A stretch of 64,000 bases of DNA, from NCBI RefSeq assembly GCF_003369925.1, contig NZ_LARY01000001.1, positions 372,001-436,000 on the forward strand. Reading direction: 5' to 3'. The notes beneath the pieces were generated by a model that did no database searches, was not told the origin of the DNA, and saw only the letters and a list, made by a program, of their open reading frames with translations. Position 1 is the stretch's first letter. Every line of letters begins with the position of its first letter. Positions 51,450 to 62,631 of this stretch are shown here, piece by piece. The DNA comes from Listeria kieliensis. Its GTDB lineage: Bacteria; Bacillota; Bacilli; Lactobacillales; Listeriaceae. The translations under genes were made by a program, and so were the position numbers.

Positions 51450-52922
51450 GTGAAATTAGAGAAGCTGTTAAGCGTGCTGCCGCTTTACTATGGCGCTCAG
51501 GATTTGCCGGAAATAGAGATTGAAAAAATTGAACAGGACAGCCGTGAAGTAGCCCCAGGAACTCTTTTTGTTTGTATTGACGGGGAAGTGATTGATGGGC
51601 ATCAATTTGCTAAAGTGGCTGAGGAAAAGGGAGCAACGTTGATTTTGGCAGAACGTGAGGTGCCTGTGTCTATTCCCGTTATTCGTGTTCAAGACACAAA
51701 GCGTGCACTCGCGCTTCTTGCCGATCACTTTTACGGCTCGCCAAGTCAACAAATGCGTATGATTGGCGTAACGGGGACTAATGGGAAAACGACGGTGACG
51801 CATTTAATCGATCAAATTTTGCGGACGCACGGCGAAAAGACGGGATTAATCGGGACGATGTACATGCGCATTGCTGAGCGCACGATTGAAACTAAAAATA
51901 CAACGCCGGGAAGCTTAACGCTACAGCAAGTTTTTTCTGACATGAAGCAAGCCCGCGTAACGAGTGTGACAATGGAAGTTTCGAGTCATGCTCTTGTGCA
52001 AGGTCGTGTGCATGGGACGGATTTTGATGTAGCGGTTTTTACAAATCTTTCGCAAGATCATTTAGACTACCACAAAACGATGGAAGCCTATGCGCATGCG
52101 AAAAGCTTATTATTTGCTCAACTTGGTAATAAGTTCCAAAAAGAAGCGCCGAAAATGGCGGTACTTAATGCTGATGATCCAGCTTCAGAAACGATGCGAG
52201 AAGCAACGGCGGTTCCAGTTATTACTTATGGAATTGATCACGATGCAGATTTTAGAGCCAAGAACATTGAAATTACAAGTAAAGGCTCGACATTTGATTT
52301 AGTTTCGAAAACGGGTGTTCAGAAAGTACACATTCAAATGATTGGGAAATTTAGTATCTATAATGTACTTGCGGCACTGGCCACTTCGTTCGTGCTTCAA
52401 ATTCCTGAAAAAGAAGCCATCCAAACACTTGGTGAAGTGAAAGGTGTTTCAGGGCGCTTTGAACTTGTTCATGCTGGACAGGATTTTCCGGTGATTGTCG
52501 ATTATGCGCATACGCCAGATGGGTTGCTAAATGTGCTTGAAACAGTGGATGAATTCGCTAAAAAGCGGGTGTTTGTCGTTGTTGGTTGCGGTGGGGACCG
52601 GGATAAAGGCAAACGACCGAAAATGGCGAAAATCGCAGTCGATTATGCGACAGATCCGATTTTTACATCAGATAATCCGCGAACAGAAGATCCACGAACG
52701 ATTATTCGAGACATGGAAAAAGGTGTAGAAGGAAAAGAATACGTTGTGCGCGTCAATCGGAGAGAAGCGATTCAGTATGCGGTTGAGCAAGCTGAAGCGG
52801 GCGATGTAATTTTAATTGCCGGAAAAGGTCACGAAGACTATCAAATTATCGGAACAGAAAAAATTGATTTTGACGATCGTGTTGAAGCACGGTTAGCTAT
52901 TGAAAAAAAACTAGAACTTTAA
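51450..52922 (+). CDS. murE: UDP-MurNAc-L-Ala-D-Glu:meso-diaminopimelate ligase MurE
   Basis: 490 residues with a Mur ligase fold. The P-loop is [10 protein letters not shown] near residue 105. D-N-P-R-T-E-D-P is the meso-diaminopimelate recognition motif, so the peptidoglycan is of the A1-gamma/DAP type. The start is GTG at 51450 after AAAGGAG; an upstream extension to 51360 is in frame but lacks a ribosome site. Confidence 0.96.
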   Translation: MKLEKLLSVLPLYYGAQDLPEIEIEKIEQDSREVAPGTLFVCIDGEVIDGHQFAKVAEEKGATLILAEREVPVSIPVIRVQDTKRALALLADHFYGSPSQQMRMIGVTGTNGKTTVTHLIDQILRTHGEKTGLIGTMYMRIAERTIETKNTTPGSLTLQQVFSDMKQARVTSVTMEVSSHALVQGRVHGTDFDVAVFTNLSQDHLDYHKTMEAYAHAKSLLFAQLGNKFQKEAPKMAVLNADDPASETMREATAVPVITYGIDHDADFRAKNIEITSKGSTFDLVSKTGVQKVHIQMIGKFSIYNVLAALATSFVLQIPEKEAIQTLGEVKGVSGRFELVHAGQDFPVIVDYAHTPDGLLNVLETVDEFAKKRVFVVVGCGGDRDKGKRPKMAKIAVDYATDPIFTSDNPRTEDPRTIIRDMEKGVEGKEYVVRVNRREAIQYAVEQAEAGDVILIAGKGHEDYQIIGTEKIDFDDRVEARLAIEKKLEL

Positions 52923-52967
52923 TACAATAAATAACAGTTTGAAAGAAAAGATTGGGGAGAAATCATT

Positions 52968-53942
52968 GTGTCATTTTATATGTTATTCACCACGCTTGCG
53001 ATTGCATTCATTTTAACGGTAGCTTTTGTACCGGTCTTAATTCCATTTTTAGTTAAGCTGAAATTTGGTCAAAGTATCCGCGAAGAAGGACCGAAGATGC
53101 ACGCTCAAAAATCAGGAACGCCAACAATGGGAGCTGTCGTTTTCTTAATGGCTATCATGTTCAGTTATTTGGTTATGAGCTTTATCACGAAATCTTTCAG
53201 TTTAACAACCGGGTTGCTGTTTATCGCAATCGCACTTTATGGTGCACTTGGATTTCTCGATGATTATATTAAAGTCGTTAAAAAACGCAATTTAGGCTTA
53301 ACATCCAAACAAAAATTTCTAGGGCAAGTGACTATCGCTGTGTTATTTTTCCTTGTTTATCATTTTGGGAATTTTTCAGAGACACTGCGCGTTCCATTTA
53401 CACAAATCGAAGTGAACTTAGGTTGGTTTTTCTTGTTGTTTGTTTTGTTCTGGCTCGTTGGTTTCTCGAATGCGGTCAACTTAACAGACGGCCTAGATGG
53501 CCTTGTTTCAGGACTTTCAAGTATTGCCTTTGCGGCGTTCGGTGTGATCGCTGTCGTGCAAAATCAGTTTGAAGTCGCTTTGTTCTGCTTTGCAGTAGTC
53601 GGGGGCATGCTTGGGTTTCTTCTATTCAACAAGAACCCTGCGAAAATATTTATGGGCGATACCGGCTCGCTTGCGCTCGGTGGGGCACTTGCAGCCGTTT
53701 CGATTTTACTAAAGCAAGAATGGCTTCTCCTTTTAATTGGGATTGTTTTTGTTATTGAAACAGCATCCGTGATTTTACAAGTTTCTTATTTCAAGCTAAC
53801 ACACGGCAAGCGACTATTTCGAATGACGCCAATCCATCACCACTTTGAGTTAGGTGGTTGGAATGAATGGCGTGTTGTTCTAACGTTTTGGGGAGTAGGT
53901 TTACTTGCGGCAGTGGCAGCCATTTTAATGGTACAGTTATAA
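52968..53942 (+). CDS. mraY: phospho-MurNAc-pentapeptide transferase MraY
   Basis: 324 residues, ten membrane helices. It makes lipid I. Catalytic motifs are [25 protein letters not shown] and I-H-H-H-F-E. The start is GTG at 52968 after TTGGGGAG. Confidence 0.97.
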   Translation: MSFYMLFTTLAIAFILTVAFVPVLIPFLVKLKFGQSIREEGPKMHAQKSGTPTMGAVVFLMAIMFSYLVMSFITKSFSLTTGLLFIAIALYGALGFLDDYIKVVKKRNLGLTSKQKFLGQVTIAVLFFLVYHFGNFSETLRVPFTQIEVNLGWFFLLFVLFWLVGFSNAVNLTDGLDGLVSGLSSIAFAAFGVIAVVQNQFEVALFCFAVVGGMLGFLLFNKNPAKIFMGDTGSLALGGALAAVSILLKQEWLLLLIGIVFVIETASVILQVSYFKLTHGKRLFRMTPIHHHFELGGWNEWRVVLTFWGVGLLAAVAAILMVQL

Positions 53943-54037
53943 ACGATTTTAGCGTCTCTAGAAGGTTCAGTTTTGGCCGTTTAGCTGGCGCTTTCAGTCG
54001 TTTTTAGCAAAAAAGGGAAATATCGGAGGCTAACAAA

Positions 54038-55405
54038 ATGAAAAATATTGAAATGTATTATCATAAAAAAGTACTGGTTCTAGGGCTTGCGAAAAGTGGC
54101 GTGAGCGCTGCGAGTTTGTTGCATAAATTAGGGGCTTTTGTCACAGTAAATGATCAATTGCCATTCAGTGAAAATCCAGAAGCACAAGGCTTGCTCGAGC
54201 AAGGGATTAAAGTGATTTGCGGAAGCCATCCGACAGAACTTTTGGATGAGGGTTTTGAACTTCTCGTGAAAAATCCAGGAATTCCTTATAACAATCCGAT
54301 GGTTGCAAAAGCCGAGCGATTAAACATTCCAGTAATTACTGAAGTAGAACTGGCTTATCAAATTTCGGAAGCGCCAATCATTGGGATTACAGGGACTAAT
54401 GGGAAAACAACAACGACAACGATTATTGACCGGATGTTAAATGAAATGGTTGCAGGAAAATCACTTCTTGCTGGAAACATTGGCTTCCCGGCATCGGCGG
54501 TTGCGGAAAGCGCAACAAGCGATCAGTGGATTACAATGGAACTCTCTTCCTTCCAGCTAATGGGAGTTTCTACGTTTAAACCCAAAATTTCTGTTATCAC
54601 AAACATTTATGAGGCCCATCTTGATTATCACAAGACGCGTGAAGAATACGTGGCGGCAAAATGGAACATTCAAAAAAACCAAACGAAAGAGGATGTTCTT
54701 GTCATCAATTGGGATCAAGAAGAGTTACAAGGATTGACACGAAAAACGGCAGCACGCGTGATTCCTTTTTCAACGACACAACGGCTTTCAGAAGGTGCTT
54801 ACGTTCAAAACAATCAGTTGATGTTTAATGATGAAGTGATCGGCTCGCGTGAGGATATTCTTCTCCCAGGAGATCATAATCTCGAAAACATTCTGGCTGC
54901 TATTGCTACTGTGAAAACAATTGGGGTACCTAATGAAGCGATTATGACGGTTCTTAAAACCTTTAAAGGCGTGCCACATCGTACGCAGTTCGTGACTGAA
55001 TTTAATGGGCGTAAATTTTATAACGACTCCAAAGCCACGAATATTTTAGCGACACAAAGTGCATTAAAAGGATTCAAACAACCCGTTGTGCTTCTTGCTG
55101 GTGGATTAGACCGGGGAAATGAGTTTGATGAATTAATGCCGTTTTTACGCAATGTGAAAGATGTTGTTGTATTCGGGGAAACGGCAGACAAAATTGCGCG
55201 AGTGGCTAAAGAAGCCGGAACAACGGTGCATTATGTCAAAGATGTTGAAGATGCCGTTCCAGTGGCTTACAAGGCATCTCAACCGGGCGATGTAATTTTA
55301 CTTTCACCCGCTTGTGCAAGTTGGGATCAATATCGAACTTTTGAAGTACGAGGAAATGCTTACATGCGGGCAATTCGCGCGCTGACTGATGAGGTGGAAA
55401 AATGA
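54038..55405 (+). CDS. murD: UDP-MurNAc-L-Ala:D-Glu ligase MurD
   Basis: 455 residues with a Mur ligase fold: Rossmann-like start [11 protein letters not shown]-loop [11 protein letters not shown] near 118, and F-Y-N-D-S-K-A-T-N. It adds D-glutamate to UDP-MurNAc-L-Ala. The start is ATG at 54038 after ATCGGAGG. It overlaps murG by ATGA. Confidence 0.97.
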   Translation: MKNIEMYYHKKVLVLGLAKSGVSAASLLHKLGAFVTVNDQLPFSENPEAQGLLEQGIKVICGSHPTELLDEGFELLVKNPGIPYNNPMVAKAERLNIPVITEVELAYQISEAPIIGITGTNGKTTTTTIIDRMLNEMVAGKSLLAGNIGFPASAVAESATSDQWITMELSSFQLMGVSTFKPKISVITNIYEAHLDYHKTREEYVAAKWNIQKNQTKEDVLVINWDQEELQGLTRKTAARVIPFSTTQRLSEGAYVQNNQLMFNDEVIGSREDILLPGDHNLENILAAIATVKTIGVPNEAIMTVLKTFKGVPHRTQFVTEFNGRKFYNDSKATNILATQSALKGFKQPVVLLAGGLDRGNEFDELMPFLRNVKDVVVFGETADKIARVAKEAGTTVHYVKDVEDAVPVAYKASQPGDVILLSPACASWDQYRTFEVRGNAYMRAIRALTDEVEK

Positions 55406-56496
55406 AAATTGTACTAACAGGAGGCGGAACGGGAGGCCATATTTTCCCGGCGCTTGCTTTTATCCGAGAATGTAAAAAGGAATATCCAGATGCTGAGTTT
55501 TTATACATTGGTACCTCAAAAGGTCTTGAAGCAGATCTAGTTCCCCGTGAAGGCATTGCTTTTGAAGCAATTGAAATTACAGGCTTTAAACGTTCCCTTT
55601 CACTTGAAAACTTTAAGACGATCGCTCGGTTCTTCAAAGGAACGAAGCGAAGTAAGGAAATTTTACGACGCTTTAATCCGGATTGTGTCATTGGAACAGG
55701 CGGATATGTGTGTGGACCAGTGGTTTATGCGGCAAGCAAGCTTAAAATCCCAACGATTATTCATGAACAAAATAGCGTGGCTGGGCTAACCAATAAATTT
55801 TTAAGCCGCTATGTGGATAAAATCGCCATTTGTTTTGAAGAAGTGAGTGATTCTTTTCCATCAGAGAAAATTGTCTTTACAGGAAACCCGCGGGCTTCCG
55901 AAGTGGTGAACATCGAAACGACGAATGCGCTCGAAGCCTATCAATTAGACAGCGCCAAACCCACCGTTCTTGCATTCGGGGGGAGTAGGGGTGCAAGGCC
56001 ACTTAATGAAGCCGTTTGGAACATCTTGCCCGAGTGGAAAGATAAGGACTACCAGCTGCTTTATGTGACCGGAAATGTACACTACGAAAAAATAAAAGAA
56101 GAGCTCAAAACCCTTAATTTGAGTGGAAATATCAGTGTGGTTCCTTTCGTCTATAACATGCCTGAAGTTTTAAATGAAGTCGAGCTTGTGATTTCGCGGG
56201 CAGGGGCGACCACGATTGCAGAATTGACTTCACTTGGCGTACCTAGTATTTTAATTCCAAGTCCCTATGTAACGGCAAATCATCAAGAAAAAAATGCTCG
56301 TTCCCTAGAAAAAAGCGGGGCTAGCGTTGTCATAACAGAATCCGAGCTCGAGCAAACGGATTTAATGGCGCAAATTGATGCGATTATGACAGACAAAGCG
56401 ACGCTTGATGAGATGGCATTTCACGCTGGCGAATTAGGTGTTCCTGATGCCGCTAAACGCCTAGTGGATCTAGCTTTGAGCCTCACGAAAGCTTAA
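55402..56496 (+). CDS. murG: lipid II synthase MurG
   Basis: 364 residues, GT-B glycosyltransferase. The N-terminal loop [11 protein letters not shown] binds lipid I; G-G-S-R-G-A-R and [10 protein letters not shown] bind UDP-GlcNAc. It converts lipid I to lipid II on the inner membrane face. No ftsW/spoVE gene lies between murD and murG, unlike Bacillus. Confidence 0.97.
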   Translation: MKIVLTGGGTGGHIFPALAFIRECKKEYPDAEFLYIGTSKGLEADLVPREGIAFEAIEITGFKRSLSLENFKTIARFFKGTKRSKEILRRFNPDCVIGTGGYVCGPVVYAASKLKIPTIIHEQNSVAGLTNKFLSRYVDKIAICFEEVSDSFPSEKIVFTGNPRASEVVNIETTNALEAYQLDSAKPTVLAFGGSRGARPLNEAVWNILPEWKDKDYQLLYVTGNVHYEKIKEELKTLNLSGNISVVPFVYNMPEVLNEVELVISRAGATTIAELTSLGVPSILIPSPYVTANHQEKNARSLEKSGASVVITESELEQTDLMAQIDAIMTDKATLDEMAFHAGELGVPDAAKRLVDLALSLTKA

Positions 56497-56531
56497 CCAG
56501 GGAAACTAGAACAAAGGAGGCAAGATTTTAA

Positions 56532-57317
56532 ATGGCGAAAAACAAAAAAGTGGTTTCGATCGAAAGCCGCATTCCTGAACTAAAGAAGTATCGTAAGAAA
56601 AGATTGATTCGTCATTTAATTCTTCTGATAGGCTTCTTTGTTCTACTGATTCTTGCAACATTGTATTTTTTGTCTCCGATTAGCAAAGTAGAGACGATCT
56701 ATGTTTCTGGAAATCGGGAACTAACAGAACAGGATGTACGATCGGATAGTGGCATTCAAAAAGGTGACTATATGATCGCTACGAACAATAAAAATGTAGA
56801 AGAACAACTTGAAAAAAATAAAATGATCAAAAAAGCTACCGTTGAAAAAAGTAGACTTCGAGCAATTAAAATCAAAATCACCGAATATAAAACAATAGGT
56901 TATCAACCAAGAGATGGTTTTTATTATGAAATTCTTGAAAATGGCGAGCTATTGTTAGAGCGAGCAAGAAAATTTCCGATCGGGAATCGTGTGCTTTTTT
57001 TCAATTTTAAAAACGATGATGTACTGAAAGATATGGTGAAGGAATGGAAAAAGTTACCGGTAAGTGTTCAAAATGCTGTATCTGAAATCCATTTGGAGCC
57101 AACAAAAAGCGATCCTGAACACATTTTATTGTACATGAATGACGGCAATCAAGTGACAGCGACAATCCACGGATTCGCAGAGAAAATGAGTTACTATCCT
57201 TCCATTTCAGCTCAATTAAACGCTGGACAAAAAGGCGTCATTGACCTTGAAGTAGGAGCCTATTTTGAAAGTTATTATAAAAAGAAACAAGAAAAAGAAA
57301 AGGCAGATTCTGAATGA
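56532..57317 (+). CDS. divIB: cell division protein DivIB/FtsQ
   Basis: 261 residues: a basic cytosolic N-terminus, one membrane helix (about 28-50), a POTRA domain beginning V-E-T-I-Y-V-S-G-N-R-E-L-T, then the beta domain. It bridges FtsL-DivIC to the divisome. The start is ATG at 56532 after AAAGGAGG. Confidence 0.94.
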   Translation: MAKNKKVVSIESRIPELKKYRKKRLIRHLILLIGFFVLLILATLYFLSPISKVETIYVSGNRELTEQDVRSDSGIQKGDYMIATNNKNVEEQLEKNKMIKKATVEKSRLRAIKIKITEYKTIGYQPRDGFYYEILENGELLLERARKFPIGNRVLFFNFKNDDVLKDMVKEWKKLPVSVQNAVSEIHLEPTKSDPEHILLYMNDGNQVTATIHGFAEKMSYYPSISAQLNAGQKGVIDLEVGAYFESYYKKKQEKEKADSE

Positions 57318-57420
57318 TTCTATAAAAATTATGGCTAATAGGGGGTCGTTTGTTCCCCTTTTTGCATCATTTGGTTGGTAATTCTTAAAAAATGTTCAAA
57401 ATTTGATCTTTGTACTTTAA

Positions 57421-57449
57421 TTCAAAAGTTTGTTGGTGTAGACTATAGT
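57421..57449 (+). promoter_or_regulatory. putative ftsA promoter
   Basis: TTCAAA and TATAGT with a 17-bp spacer, about 105 bp upstream of ftsA. The remaining gap 57318-57553 shows no gene. Confidence 0.55.
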
Positions 57450-57553
57450 ATAGGTAAATCTAACATAGTCTAAAAAGTGTCAACATGAAAATAAGAAATT
57501 GCATAAATAAAATGAAGATGGTACACGAATGAAAAAGAAGGAGGTGCCGTTCA

Positions 57554-58837
57554 GTGGGAGAAAGTGAAATTTATGTGAGCCTTGATATTGGCTCTTCAAA
57601 AATTAAAGTAATCATCGCGGAAATTGCAAATGACCGTTTGAATATTATAGGTGTTGGCGACGTTGAATCAGAAGGAATTAAAAAGGGCATTGTCATTGAT
57701 ATCGATAAAGCTGTGGATTCGATCAAACAAGCGATTCAAAAAGCTGAACGAATGGTTGGAGTTGAAATTTCACAAGTGATTGTTGGAATTGTTTCTAATC
57801 AAGTTATGCTTGAAGACAGTCGTGGCATCGTTGCGGTTAGTGGGGATAATTCTGAAATTACAGATCATGATGTGTGGAATGTGCTTGATTCCGCACAAGT
57901 TGCTCCGCTTAGCCCCGAACGTGAAGTGATCAGTCTCATTCCGCATCAATTTATTGTGGATGGCTTTGATGGGATAACAGATCCGCGTGGCATGAGTGGT
58001 GTACGTTTAGAAATGGAAGGCTCACTTGTAACAGGTTCAAAAACAATCTTACATAACATTCTCCGCTGCGTAGAACGAGCTGGACTGGAAATTACTGAAA
58101 TTGTGCTACAGCCACTTGCTGAAGCTGCTATTTCGATGACAAATGATGACAAAGAATTTGGCACCGCACTTGTGAATATTGGCGCGGGAACAACGACAAT
58201 CAGTTTATTTGATCAAGGAAAACTGGTGGCAACAAGTTCAATTCCAGTTGGTGGAGAAAATATCACGAAAGACTTATCACTCGGCTTAAATACTTCAACG
58301 GCAAATGCTGAAAAAGTGAAGCTAGAGCATGGTTATGCTTTTTATGATGATGCTTCACAAGATGAAGTATTTTCGGTGGATGTGATTGGCTCAGATCAGC
58401 AACAGCATTTCAATCAACTTGAAATTGCGGATATCATTGAAGCGAGACTGGAAGAAATTTTTGAACTAGTTCAAGAAGAAGTTTACCGCATGGGCGCAAG
58501 AAACTTGCAAGGCGGTTACATCTTAACTGGTGGTACAATGGGAATGCCGGGTGCGATCGATCTTGCTGGAAAAACGCTTGGCAGTCATGCAAGGCTTGCA
58601 ATGCCAGATTATATTGGGGTTAGAGATCCAGCTTATACAACGGCTGTTGGTTTGATCCAATATGCGTATGAATTAGAGGGGTTAGAAGGGCGAGATCTTG
58701 GAAGTGAGGCTTCGGCTTATCATGAAGAAAGCGAAGGACGAGCTGAAAAGAAAGCGAAAGCACCTAAACCTAAAAAATCTGATGATGAAAAAGTAACAAC
58801 GAAAATGAAAAATTTCTTTGGCGCGTTTTTTGAATAA
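57554..58837 (+). CDS. ftsA: cell division protein FtsA
   Basis: 427 residues, actin-like. ATP-site motifs are [10 protein letters not shown] (residues 9-18), N-I-G-A-G-T-T-T-I and [10 protein letters not shown]-terminal amphipathic helix ([12 protein letters not shown]) tethers FtsZ to the membrane. The start is GTG at 57554 with GAAGGAGGTG seven bases upstream. Confidence 0.97.
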   Translation: MGESEIYVSLDIGSSKIKVIIAEIANDRLNIIGVGDVESEGIKKGIVIDIDKAVDSIKQAIQKAERMVGVEISQVIVGIVSNQVMLEDSRGIVAVSGDNSEITDHDVWNVLDSAQVAPLSPEREVISLIPHQFIVDGFDGITDPRGMSGVRLEMEGSLVTGSKTILHNILRCVERAGLEITEIVLQPLAEAAISMTNDDKEFGTALVNIGAGTTTISLFDQGKLVATSSIPVGGENITKDLSLGLNTSTANAEKVKLEHGYAFYDDASQDEVFSVDVIGSDQQQHFNQLEIADIIEARLEEIFELVQEEVYRMGARNLQGGYILTGGTMGMPGAIDLAGKTLGSHARLAMPDYIGVRDPAYTTAVGLIQYAYELEGLEGRDLGSEASAYHEESEGRAEKKAKAPKPKKSDDEKVTTKMKNFFGAFFE

Positions 58838-58881
58838 TAGCTGCGATTAAAAAAATCAAGAAAGTAGTAGGAGGAAATAGA

Positions 58882-60051
58882 ATGTTAGAGTTTGAAACCA
58901 ATTCTGAAAGCTTGGCAACGATTAAAGTAATTGGCGTCGGCGGTGGCGGAAACAATGCTGTTAATCGCATGATCGAACACGGCGTTCAAGGCGTTGAATT
59001 TATTTCTGTTAATACAGATGCCCAAGCCCTTAATTTAGCTAAATCAGAAGTAAAACTACAGATCGGTTCAAAGCTTACTCGTGGGCTTGGAGCTGGAGCT
59101 GTCCCTGAAATCGGGAAGAAAGCGGCAGAAGAGAGTCGCGAAGTCATTGAAGAAGCATTAAAAGGTGCGGACATGGTATTTGTCACTGCTGGAATGGGTG
59201 GCGGTACAGGAACTGGTGCGGCTCCCGTTATTGCCCAAATTGCAAAGGAAATGGGTGCTCTAACTGTTGGTGTGATTACGCGACCATTTGGTTTTGAAGG
59301 GCCAAAACGCTCGAAACAAGCGGTTTCTGGAACAGAGGCAATGAAAGAAGCAGTAGATACGCTGATTGTGATTCCAAACGATCGCTTACTTCAAATTGTG
59401 GATAAAAACACACCAATGCTTGAAGCGTTCCGTGAAGCAGATAATGTTCTTCGTCAAGGGGTTCAAGGAATTTCTGATTTGATCGCAGTACCTGGTCTTA
59501 TCAACTTGGACTTTGCTGATGTGAAAACAATCATGACAAATCGTGGATCAGCTCTTATGGGAATTGGGATTGCAACGGGTGAAAATCGCGCGGCAGATGC
59601 TGCTAAAAAAGCAATTTCTTCTCCACTACTTGAAACATCGATTGACGGAGCTAAGGGTGTGCTGATGAATATTACAGGCGGATCCAATCTTAGCTTGTAT
59701 GAAGTGCAGGAAGCAGCAGAAATCGTATCAAATGCTTCTGATCCAGAAGTGAATATGATTTTTGGTTCTGTTATTAACGATGATTTAAAAGATGAGCTTG
59801 TTGTAACAGTTATTGCTACTGGTTTTGACGAATCGAAACAACAAACGGTTCAAACAAGACGTGCGACAGGTCAAAAAATTGATGTAAATCGTCCAAATTA
59901 TGCTAAACCTGAAGAGTCTCGTCGACCGGTGGAAAATGGCCCAGCTGAACCACAAGCACCTTCTTACCGTGAAGAAGAACCAACAAACACAGATCATGGT
60001 GACGTTGATGTTCCAGCGTTCATCCGCAATCGTAACAGACGTAAACGTTAA
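58882..60051 (+). CDS. ftsZ: cell division protein FtsZ
   Basis: 389 residues, tubulin-like GTPase. The GTP loop is [12 protein letters not shown] (about 104-115), preceded by G-V-G-G-G-G-N-N-A near 20. A linker leads to the C-terminal partner-binding peptide D-V-P-A-F-I-R-N-R and a basic tail. It forms the Z-ring. It lies 44 nt after ftsA. Confidence 0.98.
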   Translation: MLEFETNSESLATIKVIGVGGGGNNAVNRMIEHGVQGVEFISVNTDAQALNLAKSEVKLQIGSKLTRGLGAGAVPEIGKKAAEESREVIEEALKGADMVFVTAGMGGGTGTGAAPVIAQIAKEMGALTVGVITRPFGFEGPKRSKQAVSGTEAMKEAVDTLIVIPNDRLLQIVDKNTPMLEAFREADNVLRQGVQGISDLIAVPGLINLDFADVKTIMTNRGSALMGIGIATGENRAADAAKKAISSPLLETSIDGAKGVLMNITGGSNLSLYEVQEAAEIVSNASDPEVNMIFGSVINDDLKDELVVTVIATGFDESKQQTVQTRRATGQKIDVNRPNYAKPEESRRPVENGPAEPQAPSYREEEPTNTDHGDVDVPAFIRNRNRRKR

Positions 60052-60103
60052 AAATGTTTGAAGCGTTAGAATTCGGGAATTCAAATGAACAAAGGTGACG
60101 CAG

Positions 60104-60778
60104 ATGTCAAAACAAGATAATCTCATTCAAATAAATGCAAATATCAAAGAAGCTTGCAAAAAATCTGGACGTTCTGAAGCAGAGGTAAATTTGGTTGCAG
60201 TAACAAAGACCATTGATGTTGCAGGAATGAAAGAACTTTATGATTTGGGAATTCGTGATTTTGGTGAAAACCGAGTGGATGTCTTTTTAGAGAAATATGA
60301 AGCCTTTCAAGATTTCTCGGACATCCGCTGGCATTTTATCGGATCGCTCCAAACACGTAAGGTGAAGCAAATTATTGATAAAGTAGATTTTATCCATTCG
60401 CTTGATCGCGTGAGTTTGGCTGAGGAAATTGAAAAACGGGCCATAAAGCCAGTCCGTTGTTTCTTGCAGCTGAATGTTTCTGGAGAGGAGTCCAAACATG
60501 GTTTTACGAAGGAATCAGCTCTGGCGTTTTTGAAACAAGCTGATTTTAAGCAAATTGAAATTGTCGGATTGATGACGATGGCTCCAATTACTGAAAATGA
60601 AGACGACCTTCATGAGATTTTTCACACGTTGAAAGAAGCAGGAGCTGAAATTGCATCGCTTCAACTCAACCAAGTGACTGCAAGCGAACTATCTATGGGG
60701 ATGACAAATGACTACAGCATTGCAATTGAAGAAGGTGCCACATATATTCGTGTTGGCAGAGCGCTCGTAAATGACTAA
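60104..60778 (+). CDS. ylmE: YggS/YlmE family pyridoxal-phosphate homeostasis protein
   Basis: 224 residues, TIM-barrel fold. The PLP-lysine region is V-A-V-T-K-T near residue 30, with G-E-N-R-V, W-H-F-I-G-S-L-Q and S-M-G-M-T-N-D-Y near the C-terminus. It controls PLP and amino-acid levels. ATG 60104 follows AAAGG; GTG 60095 is possible. It opens the ylm run after ftsZ. Confidence 0.94.
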   Translation: MSKQDNLIQINANIKEACKKSGRSEAEVNLVAVTKTIDVAGMKELYDLGIRDFGENRVDVFLEKYEAFQDFSDIRWHFIGSLQTRKVKQIIDKVDFIHSLDRVSLAEEIEKRAIKPVRCFLQLNVSGEESKHGFTKESALAFLKQADFKQIEIVGLMTMAPITENEDDLHEIFHTLKEAGAEIASLQLNQVTASELSMGMTNDYSIAIEEGATYIRVGRALVND

Positions 60779-60799
60779 AATTAACGGAGGTGCAAGATC

Positions 60800-61261
60800 A
60801 TGGGACTTTCCAATAAATTCAAATCTTTCTTTTTCCTTGATGAAGATGAATACTACGAAGAAGAAACAAACCGAAAAAATAATCAGGAACCTGAGCCAAT
60901 GATTCAGAAAAAAAATGAAAAACCAGCTAAAAATCGTTTTCGCGCTGTTGAAGAAGAGCCGAATGTCGTGAGTATGCAAGGTGCGCAATTTTCAAGTGAA
61001 GTAATGCTTTCTGAACCACGTGTGTACGCTGAGGCACAAGAACTTGCGGATTACTTAAAGGAATATAAAACGCTTGTTGTTAACTTACAGCGCATTAGTC
61101 ACGATCAAGCTATTCGGATTGTAGATTTCCTAAGTGGAACGGTTTATGCATTGGGAGGCGACATCCAACGTATTGGGAATAATATTTTCCTTTGTACACC
61201 AGAAAACGTTAGCGTGGATGGCTCGATTTCTGAAATGCTTGAAGAACAAAATTACATGTAA
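60800..61261 (+). CDS. sepF: cell division protein SepF
   Basis: 153 residues. The N-terminal amphipathic helix ([11 protein letters not shown]) binds membrane. A variable acidic linker follows, then the SepF core (about 70-150) with V-V-N-L-Q-R-I-S and [11 protein letters not shown]. It bundles FtsZ and links the Z-ring to the membrane. The ribosome site is CGGAGGTG. Confidence 0.95.
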   Translation: MGLSNKFKSFFFLDEDEYYEEETNRKNNQEPEPMIQKKNEKPAKNRFRAVEEEPNVVSMQGAQFSSEVMLSEPRVYAEAQELADYLKEYKTLVVNLQRISHDQAIRIVDFLSGTVYALGGDIQRIGNNIFLCTPENVSVDGSISEMLEEQNYM

Positions 61262-61284
61262 AGCTAGAGAGGTGGAACACAAGG

Positions 61285-61581
61285 TTGCAAACTTTTTTAA
61301 TTCAAGTGGTTGATGTCATTTTGTTTATCATTCGCTACTTGCCAACACTCATGTTTGTCTACTTCTTGATGAGTTGGTTTCCCGGAGCACGTGAATCGAA
61401 GATCGGTCGCTTTTTAGGTCGGATTTTTGAACCAATTCTGGAACCGTTCAGACGGATTATCCCGCCGATTGGAATGTTCGATATTTCATCATTGGTTGCT
61501 TTTATTGCTTTCCAATTTGCGATGACTGTCCTTACCAATTTGATTTATCAATACGTTGTACCGCTTTTATACGGAATTTAA
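61285..61581 (+). CDS. ylmG: YggT/YlmG family membrane protein
   Basis: 98 residues, two membrane helices, with the family loop R-F-L-G-R-I-F-E-P-I-L-E-P-F-R-R-I-I-P. The start is TTG at 61285 with GAGGTGG nine bases upstream. It is associated with division or cofactor distribution in other bacteria; its exact role is unknown. Confidence 0.92.
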   Translation: MQTFLIQVVDVILFIIRYLPTLMFVYFLMSWFPGARESKIGRFLGRIFEPILEPFRRIIPPIGMFDISSLVAFIAFQFAMTVLTNLIYQYVVPLLYGI

Positions 61582-61582
61582 C

Positions 61583-61614
61583 GGGTCATGTCTTTTGGGC
61601 ATGACTTTTTTTAA
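61583..61614 (+). terminator. intrinsic terminator after ylmG
   Basis: GTCATG pairs with CATGAC across a nine-base loop, followed by seven T. Confidence 0.75.
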
Positions 61615-61701
61615 AGCAGGAAAACTTGCCCGATTCAAAAGGAGATAAAATCAATTAAGTCTCGATTACTTGTTTTACAAAAAAAGAGGGAGGTGAAGCA
61701 G

Positions 61702-62478
61702 ATGGAAGGTATTTATCAACATTTTCGTAAAGAAGAATATGCTTTTATCGATCAGGTTTTAGATTTGGCGATTCAAGTGGAGAACGAGTATACTCCGCGT
61801 CTGACAGAATTTTTAGATCCGCGCCAGCGCTTTATTGCTGAAACGGTTGTTGGTGGGTATGAAGCGATGGAAATCACTTTTTTTGGTGGATCGGAATTTA
61901 CAGAACGAAAGCGAGCTTTAATTTATCCCGATTATTATATGCCAGAAGAGAAGGACTTTCAAATCAGTCTTTTTCATATTCGCTATCCTGTGAAATTCAC
62001 GACGCTCACGCATCAAAAAATACTCGGAACACTGATGTCGCTCGGTATTCGTCGTGAAGCTTTCGGGGATATTTTAAATCAAGGTGAAGAGTGGCAGTTT
62101 TTTGTGGATGCCGAAATGGCGCATTATGTAACGAGTCAGCTCGAAAAAATTGGGAAAGTTAATGTGACGCTTGAAGAGGTTTCACTCCGTGATGCTTTAA
62201 TTGTTCAAGAAGAGTGGGAAGAGCAAATGATTACCACTTCGAGCTTACGACTGGATGGGGTTTTAAGCAACGTGCTTCATCTTTCTAGGCAAAAAGCAAA
62301 ACAAATGATTCAAGCCGGACTTGTTAAAGTGAACTGGAAAGTGGTTGAAAATCCGGATTTTGAGTGTGAAGAAGCGGATATTTTGTCAGCACGAGGTTAT
62401 GGGCGGATTAAATTGATTCAAATTCATGGGCGAACCAAAAAAGATAAAATTCGAATGAATATTGGCTTTTTAAAATAA
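61702..62478 (+). CDS. ylmH: YlmH, S4-domain RNA-binding protein
   Basis: 258 residues. A C-terminal S4 RNA-binding domain (about 180-245) shows R-L-D-G-V-L-S-N-V-L-H-L-S-R-Q-K-A-K-Q-M-I near its start. The N-terminal region includes F-L-D-P-R-Q-R and Y-E-A-M-E-I-T-F-F-G-G. YlmH family proteins act in rescue of stalled ribosome-nascent-chain complexes. ATG 61702 follows GGGAGGTG. Confidence 0.92.
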   Translation: MEGIYQHFRKEEYAFIDQVLDLAIQVENEYTPRLTEFLDPRQRFIAETVVGGYEAMEITFFGGSEFTERKRALIYPDYYMPEEKDFQISLFHIRYPVKFTTLTHQKILGTLMSLGIRREAFGDILNQGEEWQFFVDAEMAHYVTSQLEKIGKVNVTLEEVSLRDALIVQEEWEEQMITTSSLRLDGVLSNVLHLSRQKAKQMIQAGLVKVNWKVVENPDFECEEADILSARGYGRIKLIQIHGRTKKDKIRMNIGFLK

Positions 62479-62522
62479 GAAACTGGAAGTAGAGTAAAAT
62501 CTGTTGACAGTTTCTTTTTTTT
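62478..62522 (+). terminator. intrinsic terminator after ylmH
   Basis: GAAACTG pairs with CAGTTTC over a long loop, followed by eight T. Confidence 0.65.
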
Positions 62523-62575
62523 GGCAAGAAAATGAGGAAAGCTGTGGCAGATTGATGTTGCATAAGCGGTGCTTG

Positions 62576-62584
62576 TGATATAAT
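62576..62584 (+). promoter_or_regulatory. extended -10 promoter of niaR
   Basis: TGATATAAT fits the extended -10 pattern TGnTATAAT, 48 bp before the gene. Confidence 0.55.
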
Positions 62585-62631
62585 AACCTTAATTTAAAAG
62601 CAAGAAAAAGAAGTGAAGTGGGTGATGAACT